Positions 1 to 8,678 of a stretch of DNA of 64,000 nt are shown piece after piece. The notes beneath the pieces are model-generated. The model was not told the DNA's origin and ran no database searches. It was given only the letters and a program-made list of their open reading frames with translations. The position numbers were made by a program, and so were the translations under genes. Origin of the DNA: Actinomycetes bacterium (GTDB lineage Bacteria; Actinomycetota; Actinomycetes; Actinomycetales; Microbacteriaceae); the NCBI GenBank assembly GCA_023436775.1, contig JAEZHW010000036.1, positions 1 to 64,000 on the forward strand. The letters are read 5' to 3'. Position 1 is the stretch's first letter. Each line of letters starts with the position of its first letter.

Positions 1-21
1 TCGTCCAACCCCCCGCGGGGG

Positions 22-46
22 GGGGCGGGCCCCCGGCCCCCGCCCC
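22..46 (-). terminator. GC-only hairpin after the sugar ABC operon
   Basis: GGGGCGGG at 22-29 pairs with CCCGCCCC at 39-46, just past the stop of the last permease gene on the minus strand. It could end the operon transcript. The surrounding run of G and C (11-46) is extreme and lies at the window edge, so an assembly artefact cannot be excluded. No U-tract is visible. Confidence 0.35.
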
Positions 47-63
47 ACGATCGGCAAGACCGA

Positions 64-990
64 TCAGCCCTTCACAGCTCCAGCCATAATGCCGGAGATC
101 AGCTGCTTGCCCGCAAAGATGAACAGCAGGAGCAGCGGCACCGTTGCAATGAACGTTGCCATGAAGATTCGCGAGTAGTCCGGCGTGTGACCACCATCGG
201 CTCGCATGAAGGCCAGCACCGTCTGCACGGTCGGGTTCTGCGCGCCGAGCACCATGTAGGGCCACATGAAGTCGGTCCAGGTCGACACGAAGGTGAACAG
301 ACCCAGGATGGCCATGGCCGGTCGCGCTGCTGGCAGACCAGCGGTCATGAAGACCTTCCACTGGTTGGCACCGTCGACACGAGCTGCCTCAATCAGTTCA
401 TCCGGAATAGCATCCACCAGGTATTGGCGCATAAAGAACACACCGAATGCCGTGACCAAGCCCGGCATGATCACCGCCAGGATGTTGCCGACCAGGCCCC
501 AGCTGTTGATCAAGATGAACAGCGGGATGATGCCCAGCTGTACCGGGATCGCCAGCGTGACCAGGATGAAGGCGAACAGGGTGTTCCGGCCCTTGAAGCG
601 CAACTTCGCGAACGCATAGCCAGCGAGGGTGCAGAAGAACACCACCGACACCGTAATCACGGCCGAGATGATGAGGCTGTTGAACAGTGCCACCCAGAAC
701 TTGCCGCCCTGGAAGTTCATCACCCAGTCAATGTTGTTCCACATGTTGTCGCCGGGCAGGACTGCTGGCGGCCACTCGTTCACCGCGAAGGAGTCCCGGG
801 TGCCGACCACGAAGGTCCACCACAGCGGCGCGATGCCGATCAGGGCCACGATGCTCAAGAACACGTAGCTCCAGAAGCCAGCCTTGTCGTAGATGAAGTT
901 CCGCTTCCGGGTCTTCTTCTCGGCCGGCGCCGCAGAGGCGGCTGCCGGTACCTGCTCCTCGACGGGAGCGACTTCCTGGACGACGCTCAT
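64..990 (-). CDS. Carbohydrate ABC transporter permease (MalG/CebG type)
   Basis: Second inner-membrane permease of a sugar importer, 308 aa. The start chosen is the ATG at 990-988, which overlaps the stop of the upstream permease as ATGA; the open frame runs further upstream but only inside that gene. An Ala/Glu-rich cytoplasmic N-terminus of about 40 residues precedes six hydrophobic segments. The EAA loop that docks on the ATPase is visible as ELIEAARVDGANQWKVF. No ATP-binding subunit is encoded nearby, as is usual for actinobacterial CUT1 systems, which share an MsiK-like ATPase. The binding protein and the operator upstream suggest cello-oligosaccharide import, but the substrate is inferred. 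Confidence 0.92.
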   Translation of the reverse strand: MSVVQEVAPVEEQVPAAASAAPAEKKTRKRNFIYDKAGFWSYVFLSIVALIGIAPLWWTFVVGTRDSFAVNEWPPAVLPGDNMWNNIDWVMNFQGGKFWVALFNSLIISAVITVSVVFFCTLAGYAFAKLRFKGRNTLFAFILVTLAIPVQLGIIPLFILINSWGLVGNILAVIMPGLVTAFGVFFMRQYLVDAIPDELIEAARVDGANQWKVFMTAGLPAARPAMAILGLFTFVSTWTDFMWPYMVLGAQNPTVQTVLAFMRADGGHTPDYSRIFMATFIATVPLLLLFIFAGKQLISGIMAGAVKG

Positions 991-2024
991 CAGCGACCCA
1001 CCTTTCGAAGCGACACGCCACCGCGGCCGCGGCGAACATCTGCCGAGGCGATGGCCCGCGTGATGAAGAAGTTCAGCAGCGAGATGATCACGATGATCAG
1101 GAACAACACCCAGGCCATTGCGGCCGCGCGGCCGAAGTTCTGGCGGTTCATCATGACGTCCCACATGTACATGACGATGGTCAAGAACTGTTGCTTGTCG
1201 CCACCGTAGGTCGTCAGCCTCGAGAACATCAACGGTTCGGTGAAGATCTGCAGACCACCGATGGTCGAGGTAACGATCACGAAGATCATGGTCGGGCGAA
1301 TCATCGGCACCGTGATGGACCAGAAGCGTCGGATCGCTCCTGCGCCGTCGATGGCGGCCGACTCGTAGACGTCCCGCGGGATGGCCTGCATGGCCGCCAG
1401 GATGATCAGGGTGTTGTAGCCGGTCCAACGGAAGTTGACCATCGTGGCGATCGCGATGTGCGATTCCAAAACGCCACCGTCCCAGTCGATCAGGAAGGCC
1501 GGCGCGGTCGGGTCGTCCGGCGACGGGAACAGGCTCTTGATAATGCCGGCAATTGGACCGGTGGTCTCGCTGAAGACACGACCGAAGATGATTGCCACCG
1601 CGGCCGGGGCGACCACGTAGGGCAGCAGGACCGACATGCGCCAGAAGGTCTGTGCCTTCAGCTGCTGGTCCAGCACTGCCGCAATGATGACGGCCATCAG
1701 GATCTGCGGAACACTCGACAGCAGGAAGATGCTGAAGGTGTTGAACATGGCCTTATAGAAGGACTCGGAGCCGTCGCCGAACAGGATCCAGGCGTAGTTG
1801 TCGAAGCCGACGAAGTCGCCCTGGCCGGAGAGGAAGTGCCACTGGTGCACCGACACCACGATGGTGAAGATCAGCGGGAATGCCCCAAACAGCGCAAAGA
1901 GGATGAAGTAGGGCGAAATGTAGAAGAAAGGAGACGCCTTGGTATCGAAGTTGGACAACTTCTGCCGGAACGTCAGTCCAGCGTGTCGTCCCCGAGGACG
2001 CTCCACCGGTGCTTGGGTCGTCAT
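990..2024 (-). CDS. Carbohydrate ABC transporter permease (MalF/CebF type)
   Basis: First permease of the importer, 344 aa, starting at the ATG at 2024. About 40 polar residues are followed by six membrane segments; the EAA loop reads VYESAAIDGAGAIRRFW. It follows the binding-protein gene after about 130 bases that contain a strong hairpin (2104-2141), and overlaps the next permease by 4 nt, so the two permeases should be co-translated. Family assignment (binding-protein-dependent transport inner membrane component) is clear; the CebF label rests on the shared operator and neighbours. Confidence 0.92.
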   Translation of the reverse strand: MTTQAPVERPRGRHAGLTFRQKLSNFDTKASPFFYISPYFILFALFGAFPLIFTIVVSVHQWHFLSGQGDFVGFDNYAWILFGDGSESFYKAMFNTFSIFLLSSVPQILMAVIIAAVLDQQLKAQTFWRMSVLLPYVVAPAAVAIIFGRVFSETTGPIAGIIKSLFPSPDDPTAPAFLIDWDGGVLESHIAIATMVNFRWTGYNTLIILAAMQAIPRDVYESAAIDGAGAIRRFWSITVPMIRPTMIFVIVTSTIGGLQIFTEPLMFSRLTTYGGDKQQFLTIVMYMWDVMMNRQNFGRAAAMAWVLFLIIVIISLLNFFITRAIASADVRRGRGGVSLRKVGR

Positions 2025-2103
2025 ATGTAGGCTCCGTTACCTAATTGGCGCAGTCGCAACGAATGGATTCGTGTGATTGAGATGGTGTGAGGGAGGGGGT
2101 AGG

Positions 2104-2141
2104 GCGGTGCCCCCGGGCTTCGGGTAACCCGGGGGCACCGC
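2104..2141 (-). terminator. Intercistronic hairpin between binding protein and permeases
   Basis: A perfect 14-bp stem, GCGGTGCCCCCGGG at 2104-2117 with CCCGGGGGCACCGC at 2128-2141, sits between the binding-protein stop and the permease start. No clear U-run follows in the direction of transcription. Hairpins here in sugar operons usually stabilise the upstream message or attenuate the downstream genes, so the binding protein is made in excess. That role is inferred from position. Confidence 0.6.
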
Positions 2142-2157
2142 TCTGTTGAGGCTCAAA

Positions 2158-3483
2158 CTAGCTGAGCTGCTCCTTCAGGAGCTTGAGGGCTGCGTCCCAT
2201 GCCTCGTCGACGGTGTTGAACTCACCGTTGTCGAGACGGCTCAGGATCGGACCGAAGACCTTCTCCTGGATGAGCGCGTCGTCCTTACCCTTGACCTGCG
2301 GGGTCACACCCACGGCGCGGTTGGCCAGGATGGCACCGGTCGGAGCGTTGTTGAAGAACGGGTCGAGCGCGTTCTCAGCGGCGACAGCCTCGCCACCTTC
2401 CTTGGTCGACGGGAACGGACCGGCAGCCTTGAACGCCTTGACCTGCTGCTCGGGAGCAGTCAGCCATGCGGCCAGGTCAGCAGCAGCCTGCTTGTTCGGC
2501 GAGTTCTCGGCGACGGCGAGCCATGCGCCACCCCAGTTGGTTGCACCACCCGGGTAGACGTCAGCGAAGTCCCAGCCCTGCGGCTTGTCGCGCTGGTCCT
2601 CGGGGTACCAACCCTTGACGACACCGAGCATCCAGCCCGGGGTCACGTGCACAGCGAAGTCGTTGTTCTTCTGTGCCTCAGCCGAGAGGGCGCCGTCCCA
2701 GAAGTTCAGGTTCAGCGACAGGCCGGCCTTCTGAGCGTCGAGCAGCTGGCCGAGGAAGCCCTTGAGCGCCTCGTTGCCCTCGATGTTCAGGGTGACGCCG
2801 TCCTTCTTGTAGTAACCCTCGGCCTGCTGGTTCACGAAGGAGTTCCAGATGGCCGACGAGTTCGGGTAGAAGGCCTTACCAGTGGCGTTCTTGTACTCCT
2901 TGCCCAGGGCGAAGAAGTTGTCCCACGACGCGTTGGCGCCACCGAGCTTGGTGGTGAACTCGTCACGGGTGCCGGCGCCAACCTTGGCCAGCAGGTCGCC
3001 ACGGAACGACAGACCCTGCGGGCCGATGTCGGTGCCGTAACCGATGAACTTGCCGTCCGGAGTGGTGGCGTAGCCGTTCTTCCACGACAGCCAGCGGTCA
3101 GCGATCTTGTCGCCACCGAGGGTGTTCAGGTCAGCGAACTTGGCGGCAACGGCCGGGTCGCTGGTGATAGCGGCAACGAAGCCTTCTTCGATAGCGGCAA
3201 CGTCGGCGACGGTGTCGGTCGCGATGCGCTTGAAGAGGTCCTCACGGCCGGCGCCACCGTCAGCAGCCTTGATGTGCTCGATGGTGATGCCCTCGTGAGC
3301 CGCCTCGTATTCCTTGAGGAGGTCATCGTAACCGAAGTTACCGAAGGTGGTGATGGTCAGGGTGATGGGACCACCCGGCTCGCCCGGGGTGTCGCCCCCA
3401 CCGGCGCAGCCGGCGAGGATCAGTGCAGCTGCGGAAGCACCAGCAATGGCGCTAACAGCCTTGGTGCGGCGTGAAAAGCTCAC
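2158..3483 (-). CDS. Sugar ABC transporter substrate-binding lipoprotein
   Basis: Extracellular solute-binding protein (family 1), 441 aa. I chose the GTG at 3483 because AAGGAG lies 5 nt upstream; the frame stays open further but reads into promoter and operator DNA. The N-terminus has an RR-containing n-region, a hydrophobic stretch and a lipobox (LILAGC, lipid-bearing Cys26), so it is a membrane-tethered lipoprotein. It is the first gene of an operon with two permeases. A LacI-family operator with a promoter lies just upstream (3533-3599), so expression is probably induced by the imported sugar. The near-identical operator before the GH9 cellulase at the other end of the window suggests cellobiose or cellotriose as ligand. 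Confidence 0.93.
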   Translation of the reverse strand: MSFSRRTKAVSAIAGASAAALILAGCAGGGDTPGEPGGPITLTITTFGNFGYDDLLKEYEAAHEGITIEHIKAADGGAGREDLFKRIATDTVADVAAIEEGFVAAITSDPAVAAKFADLNTLGGDKIADRWLSWKNGYATTPDGKFIGYGTDIGPQGLSFRGDLLAKVGAGTRDEFTTKLGGANASWDNFFALGKEYKNATGKAFYPNSSAIWNSFVNQQAEGYYKKDGVTLNIEGNEALKGFLGQLLDAQKAGLSLNLNFWDGALSAEAQKNNDFAVHVTPGWMLGVVKGWYPEDQRDKPQGWDFADVYPGGATNWGGAWLAVAENSPNKQAAADLAAWLTAPEQQVKAFKAAGPFPSTKEGGEAVAAENALDPFFNNAPTGAILANRAVGVTPQVKGKDDALIQEKVFGPILSRLDNGEFNTVDEAWDAALKLLKEQLS

Positions 3484-3532
3484 GGTCACTCCTTTGTGTG
3501 CGTGGACATGATTGCTTGCGCGTTTGCCCCCC

Positions 3533-3550
3533 TGTGAGAGCGCTCTCGCA
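3533..3550. promoter_or_regulatory. LacI-family (CebR-like) operator of the sugar importer
   Basis: TGTGAGAGCGCTCTCGCA is an inverted repeat with one mismatched pair, centred on the perfect palindrome GAGAGCGCTCTC. It matches the 14-bp consensus known for CebR (TGGGAGCGCTCCCA) at most positions. It lies about 10 bp downstream of the predicted -10 box, where a bound repressor would block initiation. A nearly identical site precedes the GH9 gene at 63857-63874. Confidence 0.8.
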
Positions 3551-3560
3551 ATTGGCCATA

Positions 3561-3590
3561 ACACTATTCCGGCCGTTTCCGGGATGTCAA
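3561..3590 (-). promoter_or_regulatory. Sigma-70-type promoter of the sugar importer operon
   Basis: On the minus strand a perfect -35 (TTGACA, 3590-3585) is followed after 18 bp by TAGTGT (3566-3561). Transcription would begin near the operator at 3533-3550, leaving a leader of roughly 70 nt before the GTG start. Confidence 0.65.
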
Positions 3591-3662
3591 GAACAAAGAC
3601 GCCAACATTGCAGACTTGTGACATCGAACCCCGTTTGGGGGGCATTTTTGCCGAGAAAACCC

Positions 3663-5291
3663 CTATTTGGGGGTCACAGACCTGACAACAGCCTGTGCTT
3701 CTGCCTGAATTTGCGACAGATGCTCAGGACCACGGAAGGACTCCGCGTACACTTTCGCGACGTCCTCGGTGCCGCTGGGACGGGCCGCAAACCAGGCAAA
3801 CTCGGTCACGACCTTCAGCCCACCGATACCAGCACCGTTGCCGGGAGCCTCCGTGAGCACCGCGATGATGGGATCGCCGCCGAGGTGCGTGGTCGTCACC
3901 GCCGCAGGATTCAGCTTCCCCAGCGCCGCCTTCGTTGCCGCATCCGCGGGCGCATCCTGGCGCGCGTAGGCCGGGCGGCCATGCTCGGCAACCAGCTGCT
4001 CGTAGCGCTCCGACGGCGACAGACCGGTCACCGCCTGGATCTCTGCCGCGAGCAGGCACAGCAGCAATCCGTCCTTGTCCGTGGACCACACCGAGCCGTC
4101 CTTGCGCAAGAAGCTGGCGCCAGCGCTCTCCTCGCCACCGAAGGCCACCGAGCCATCCACCAGGCCCGGCACGAACCACTTGAAGCCAACCGGCACCTCG
4201 ATCAGCGGCCGCCCGAGCGCCGCGACCACCCGATCGATCATCGAGGAGGACACCAGCGTCTTGCCGACGCCCGCATCCGCCGGCCAGTCTGGGCGGTGCC
4301 GATACAAGTAGTCGATCGCGACCGCGAGGAAGTGGTTCGGGTTCATCAGACCGCCGTCGCGGGTCACGATGCCGTGCCGGTCCGCGTCGGCGTCATTGCC
4401 GGTCAGGATGTCGTACTCGGCCTGCCGGGCCAGCACCCCCGCCATCGCATACGGCGAGGAGCAGTCCATGCGGATCTTGCCGTCCCAGTCCAACGACATG
4501 AACGGCCAGCGCGGGTCCACCTCGGGGTTCACCACGTCGAGGTTGAGGCCGTAGCGCTCGGCGATCAGCTGCCAATACTCGGCGCTGGCGCCGCCGAGCG
4601 GGTCCGCGCCGATCCGCAGCCCGGAGGCCGCGATCGCGTCCATATCCAGCACGCTGCCGAGGTCGGCGACGTAGTGCTCGCGGAAGTCGTAACCCTCCGG
4701 GTTTGGTTCGGCGCGGCGCACCCCGACGAGGCCCGCCTCGATCAATGCGTTTGCCCGGTTCGCGATCCAACTGGTCGCATCCGTGTCCGCCGGTCCACCA
4801 TGCGGCGGGTTGTACTTGATGCCGCCGTCGCGCGGCGGGTTGTGGCTCGGGGTGAGCACGATGCCGTCGGCGAGGTTCGGATCGCCCGCCTGCGCCGCGA
4901 GCCGGTTCAGCCGGATGACGGCATGCGACAGCGCCGGGGTCGGCACCGGCGCGTTGCGCGAATCCGCGAGCGCGACCACGCCGTTGCCAGCGAGCACCCG
5001 AAGCACGGTCTGCTCCGCCGGCTCGCTGAGGGCATGCGTGTCGCGGGCCACCAGCACGGGGCCGGTGATGCCCTGGGTGGCACGGTACTCGACGATGGCC
5101 TGGGTGATCGCGGCGATATGCGCCTCATTAAAGGCAGCATCGAATGCGCTGCCGCGGTGGCCCGACGTTCCGAAGACCACGCGTTGGGCGGGGTTGCTCG
5201 GATCCGGCGTGAGCCGGAAGTAATCGGCGACCAGCGCCTCGACATCAATCAGATCGCTGGCAAGGGCAAGAGTTCCGGCTCGTTCGTGCAC
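3663..5291 (-). CDS. pgm: Phosphoglucomutase (alpha-D-glucose phosphate-specific)
   Basis: Interconverts glucose-1-phosphate and glucose-6-phosphate in the cytoplasm, linking glycolysis to glycogen and UDP-glucose synthesis. The 542-aa length matches the E. coli Pgm type (546 aa). Visible motifs are FGTSGHRG near the N-terminus, the phosphoserine loop TPSHNPP, the metal loop NDADADRHG, the sugar loop GGEESAG, and RPSGTEDVAKVY in the phosphate-binding domain. The start is the GTG at 5291 with AAGGA 7 nt upstream; the frame stays open another kilobase, but that DNA is the oppositely oriented pheA. Divergent from pheA. Confidence 0.95.
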   Translation of the reverse strand: MHERAGTLALASDLIDVEALVADYFRLTPDPSNPAQRVVFGTSGHRGSAFDAAFNEAHIAAITQAIVEYRATQGITGPVLVARDTHALSEPAEQTVLRVLAGNGVVALADSRNAPVPTPALSHAVIRLNRLAAQAGDPNLADGIVLTPSHNPPRDGGIKYNPPHGGPADTDATSWIANRANALIEAGLVGVRRAEPNPEGYDFREHYVADLGSVLDMDAIAASGLRIGADPLGGASAEYWQLIAERYGLNLDVVNPEVDPRWPFMSLDWDGKIRMDCSSPYAMAGVLARQAEYDILTGNDADADRHGIVTRDGGLMNPNHFLAVAIDYLYRHRPDWPADAGVGKTLVSSSMIDRVVAALGRPLIEVPVGFKWFVPGLVDGSVAFGGEESAGASFLRKDGSVWSTDKDGLLLCLLAAEIQAVTGLSPSERYEQLVAEHGRPAYARQDAPADAATKAALGKLNPAAVTTTHLGGDPIIAVLTEAPGNGAGIGGLKVVTEFAWFAARPSGTEDVAKVYAESFRGPEHLSQIQAEAQAVVRSVTPK

Positions 5292-5354
5292 AGAATCATC
5301 CTTGCCGACCAACGGTGACGGCGCAAAGCCCGTGCCGCGCCCTAGGCTGTGACT

Positions 5355-6299
5355 ATGACCGATTCGAAGCCGGCCTACAGTTACCTTGGCCCGCCTGGCA
5401 CCTTCACCGAGGCTGCCCTGGCGCAGGTGCCCGAGGCGCAGGGCGCCGTCTGGCAGCCGGTCAGCAACGTCGGCGAAGCGCTGGACGATGTGGTCAGCGG
5501 TCGCTCGGTGGCGGCAATGATCGCCATCGAGAACTCGATCGACGGAGGCGTGTCCGTGACGCAGGACGCCCTGGCAAACATTCCGGGGCTGCGGATCCGC
5601 GGCGAGTACCTCGTGCCGGTGCGCTTCGACCTGGTCGCGCTGCCGGGTACGCAGCTGGACGAGATCGCCGTGATCGCAGCGCACCCGGTTGCCTACGGCC
5701 AGTCCTATACGAAGCTGAATGCCCTGCTGCCGAAGCACGCGCATCTGCCGGCCTCCTCGAACGTGGCTGCGGTGGCGGAACTCAGCACCGACGGGCCCGC
5801 GCAGGCGGCGGTGGGGCCGCACGGTATCGCCTCGCGCTATGACGTCCAGGTGCTCGCCGAAGATATCGGTGAGCACGCGAACGCCCTCACCCGCTTCGTG
5901 CTGGTCGGCCGCCCGGGCCCGGTGCCGCCGCCGACGGGCGCGGACAAGACCAGCCTGATCGCAGAGCTGCCACAGGATCGAGCCGGTGCGCTGCAGGAAC
6001 TGCTGGAACAGTTCTCGACGCGAGGCGTGAACTTGAGCCTGCTGGCCTCCCGCCCGATCGGTGACGCCCTGGGCCGCTACCGCTTCATCATCGACGCCGA
6101 CGGCCACATCCTCGAGGAGCGGGTCGCCGATGCCTTGCTGGGCCTCAAGCGCTTCAGCCCGAACGTGATCTTCCTCGGCTCCTACCCGCGTGCCGACCGG
6201 ACCCCGGTGGTCGTACCGCCGCAGTACGCCGACGAGGTCTTCATCGAAGCGCGCGACTGGCTGCGGGGCCTGATTGCTGGAGAACCGGTAACGGAGTAA
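5355..6299 (+). CDS. pheA: Prephenate dehydratase with ACT domain
   Basis: Converts prephenate to phenylpyruvate in phenylalanine synthesis; 314 aa. The N-terminal half has the catalytic fold starting YLGPPGTFTEAAL and ending with the TRF motif (ALTRFVLVG); the C-terminal part is a phenylalanine-sensing ACT domain around ELPQDRAGALQELLEQF, so feedback inhibition is expected. The ATG at 5355 is preferred over the GTG at 5349, because TAGGCT at 5343-5348 would start the transcript on this ATG, a leaderless arrangement. There is no fused chorismate mutase. It converges with the lipid kinase gene and overlaps its 3' end by 59 bp. Confidence 0.95.
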   Translation: MTDSKPAYSYLGPPGTFTEAALAQVPEAQGAVWQPVSNVGEALDDVVSGRSVAAMIAIENSIDGGVSVTQDALANIPGLRIRGEYLVPVRFDLVALPGTQLDEIAVIAAHPVAYGQSYTKLNALLPKHAHLPASSNVAAVAELSTDGPAQAAVGPHGIASRYDVQVLAEDIGEHANALTRFVLVGRPGPVPPPTGADKTSLIAELPQDRAGALQELLEQFSTRGVNLSLLASRPIGDALGRYRFIIDADGHILEERVADALLGLKRFSPNVIFLGSYPRADRTPVVVPPQYADEVFIEARDWLRGLIAGEPVTE

Positions 6300-7305
6300 G
6301 GGCCGCAAGGTCCCCCGAGCCGGTGCGCACCGTCAATGCGCGCGGCTGCAACCAGGTGCGAAGTTCCACCACGGTGCCGAGGCATTCGCCGTCGAGTTCG
6401 AAGGCGACCGGGACCGCGCTGCGCACCAGCATGCCGCGAGCGCGCCAGTGACGGAGCGTGCGCACCTCGCCGTCTTCGTTCGTAATGCGCTGACCTGCCG
6501 GCGAGACGCGCTTGCTCGAGAACAGGCCACGCAGCAGCATCGCACCGATCAGCCGGAGCCAGCCGGTCGCACCTTTGGGGCGCATGGCGACGATGTCGAG
6601 CACGCCATCATCGATCAACGCGCCCGGCATGAGCTGCACATTCGCCGGGAGCAACCCGCAGTTGCCAATCAGCAGCGAGTGCACCGTGATGCTGCGTTCC
6701 TTGCGATTGCCGATTCGATAGGCCAGCTGCACCTGCCGCAGGTCCTTCAGCGATCGAATGCCTCCGTCGATGTAGGCGATCCAGCCGAAGCGTCGTTTCA
6801 AGGTCGGGTTGGTGTTGGCGATCATTTCGGCGTCCAGGCCGAGGCCAGCCATCACCAGGAAGCTGTGCCGTTCGGTCTCGCCGCCGCCGCGGCGCAGTTC
6901 CACCAGCCCCACATCCACTCCCCGGCGCTGGCCCGCGATCGCAACCGACGCCGCAGCGGGCAGCGAGAGTGGCAGGCCGAGGTTTCGCGCCAGCAGGTTG
7001 CCCGAGCCCACCGGCAGCAGCCCGAGCGGTATCGTGCTGCCAGCCAGTTCGCCCGCCACTGCTCGAACGGTGCCGTCGCCACCGGCGACCAGGAGCGAGT
7101 CAACACCATCGGCGATGGCCTGCCGCGTTTGCTGGCGGCCACAGGATGCTGCATCGGTTTCGTACCAGCGCAGTTCCACCTCGGATTCGAGGGTGTCCAA
7201 CACCCGCTGCAGCACCGGTTCCAACTTGGCTTGCGTGACCTTCGTCGGGTTGTAGACGACGGCAATCAGCACTGCGTCGTCCTGCAGGGCTGGGTCGCGG
7301 GTCAC
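6241..7305 (-). CDS. Diacylglycerol/lipid kinase family protein (DAGKc)
   Basis: Predicted ATP-dependent lipid kinase acting at the membrane, 354 aa. The nucleotide-binding GGDGT motif is at residues 75-79, followed by PVGSGNLLARNLG and a YegS/DgkB-type C-terminal beta-rich domain. The substrate (diacylglycerol, sphingoid base or a phosphatidylinositol-mannoside precursor) cannot be read from sequence. Start GTG at 7305 has TACGAT on the minus strand 6 nt before it (7317-7312), so the transcript is probably leaderless. Tail-to-tail overlap with pheA. Confidence 0.88.
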   Translation of the reverse strand: MTRDPALQDDAVLIAVVYNPTKVTQAKLEPVLQRVLDTLESEVELRWYETDAASCGRQQTRQAIADGVDSLLVAGGDGTVRAVAGELAGSTIPLGLLPVGSGNLLARNLGLPLSLPAAASVAIAGQRRGVDVGLVELRRGGGETERHSFLVMAGLGLDAEMIANTNPTLKRRFGWIAYIDGGIRSLKDLRQVQLAYRIGNRKERSITVHSLLIGNCGLLPANVQLMPGALIDDGVLDIVAMRPKGATGWLRLIGAMLLRGLFSSKRVSPAGQRITNEDGEVRTLRHWRARGMLVRSAVPVAFELDGECLGTVVELRTWLQPRALTVRTGSGDLAALTPLPVLQQSGPAASRALR

Positions 7306-7410
7306 AGGGAAATCGTAGGGACTGTGAGCGCGTCCAATCGAGCCTTCCTCCGATCTGTGGATAGAACTCTCAGCACACGTTCATTCAGGCCCGAGCGGTA
7401 GGCTGGACGC

Positions 7411-8673
7411 GTGATTGACCCGCAGCTCCTCCGCGAAGACCCCGACCGCGTTCGCCGCTCGCAGCAGAAGCGCGGCGCCTCCGTCGAGGCGGTCGACACC
7501 GCCCTCGCCGCAGACGCGCAGCGCCGTGCCGCCATCAGTGCCTTCGAGGCGTTGCGTGCCGAACAGAACGCGCACAGCAAGCTCGTCGCGAAGGCGCCGA
7601 AGGAAGAGAAGCAGGCCCTGGTCGCGCAGGCGCAGGAGCTGGCTGCTCGGGTCAAGGCCGCTCAGGCCGAGGCGCAAGCCGCTGAGGACGCTTTCACCGC
7701 GGCCATGCGCGCCATCGACAACGTCGTGATCGACGGCGTACCCGAGGGTGGCGAAGACGACTTCGTGGTGCTGCGTGAGGTGGGCACCCCGCGCGCATTC
7801 AACTTCGAGCCGCGCGACCACGCCGACCTCGGCGAGGCGCTCGGCATGATCGACCTGGCCCGCGGCGCCAAGGTCGGCGGCTCCCGTTTCTACTACCTCA
7901 AGGGCTGGGGCGCTCGCCTCGAACTGGCTCTGATGCAGATGGCCCTGGACACTGCGATCAAGGCGGGCTTCATCCCGATGATCACCCCGACGCTGGTGCG
8001 TCCCGAGGTGATGGACGGCACCGGCTTCCTCGGCGCCCACTCGGACGAGATCTACTACCTGCCCGCGGACGACCTCTACCTGGTCGGCACCAGCGAGGTG
8101 GCCCTCGCCGGCTACCACGCGGATGAGATCATCGACCTGACCGCAGGCCCGATCCGCTACGCCGGTTGGTCCTCCTGCTACCGCCGCGAGGCTGGCTCCT
8201 ACGGCAAGGACACCAAGGGCATCCTGCGCGTGCACCAGTTCAACAAGCTAGAAGCCTTCGTCTACGCCGACCCGGCCACCGCCGAGGCCGAGCACGAGCG
8301 CATCCTGGCCTGGGAAGAGCAGCTACTGCAGGCCTGCGAACTGGCCTACCGCGTCATCGACGTCGCCGCCGGTGACCTCGGCTCCAGCGCCGCCCGCAAG
8401 TTCGACTGCGAGGCGTGGGTGCCGAGCCAGCAGCGCTACCGTGAGCTGACCAGCACCAGCAACTGCACCACCTTCCAGGCTCGCCGCCTCAGCATTCGCA
8501 GCCGCGGCGAGGCGGGCACGAGTCCCGTCGCCACCCTGAACGGCACGCTCGCCACCACCCGCTGGCTCGTTGCGATCATCGAGACGCACCAGCAGGAGGA
8601 CGGTTCGATCCGCGTCCCGGCCGCCCTGGTTCCCTACCTCGGCACCGACCTCATCCCGGCCCAGTCGGTCTGA
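7411..8673 (+). CDS. serS: Seryl-tRNA synthetase
   Basis: Charges tRNA-Ser; class II synthetase of 420 aa, normal length. Residues about 1-100 form the Ala/Glu/Arg-rich coiled-coil arm that grips the long variable arm of tRNA-Ser. The catalytic core includes the motif 2 region (CYRREAGSYGKDTKGILRVH) and motif 3 (TLATTRWLVAIIE). Start GTG at 7411, 6 nt after TAGGCT (7399-7404), fits a leaderless mRNA. Two tRNA-Ser genes lie 2.3 kb downstream. The following HAD gene starts 6 nt after the stop, so the two are likely co-transcribed. Confidence 0.97.
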   Translation: MIDPQLLREDPDRVRRSQQKRGASVEAVDTALAADAQRRAAISAFEALRAEQNAHSKLVAKAPKEEKQALVAQAQELAARVKAAQAEAQAAEDAFTAAMRAIDNVVIDGVPEGGEDDFVVLREVGTPRAFNFEPRDHADLGEALGMIDLARGAKVGGSRFYYLKGWGARLELALMQMALDTAIKAGFIPMITPTLVRPEVMDGTGFLGAHSDEIYYLPADDLYLVGTSEVALAGYHADEIIDLTAGPIRYAGWSSCYRREAGSYGKDTKGILRVHQFNKLEAFVYADPATAEAEHERILAWEEQLLQACELAYRVIDVAAGDLGSSAARKFDCEAWVPSQQRYRELTSTSNCTTFQARRLSIRSRGEAGTSPVATLNGTLATTRWLVAIIETHQQEDGSIRVPAALVPYLGTDLIPAQSV

Positions 8674-8678
8674 TTATC

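Noticed and set aside
5292..6308. N-terminal extension of phosphoglucomutase by over 300 codons
   Set aside because: The extension is antisense to pheA and matches nothing in the Pgm family; a GTG with a ribosome site at 5291 gives the normal length.
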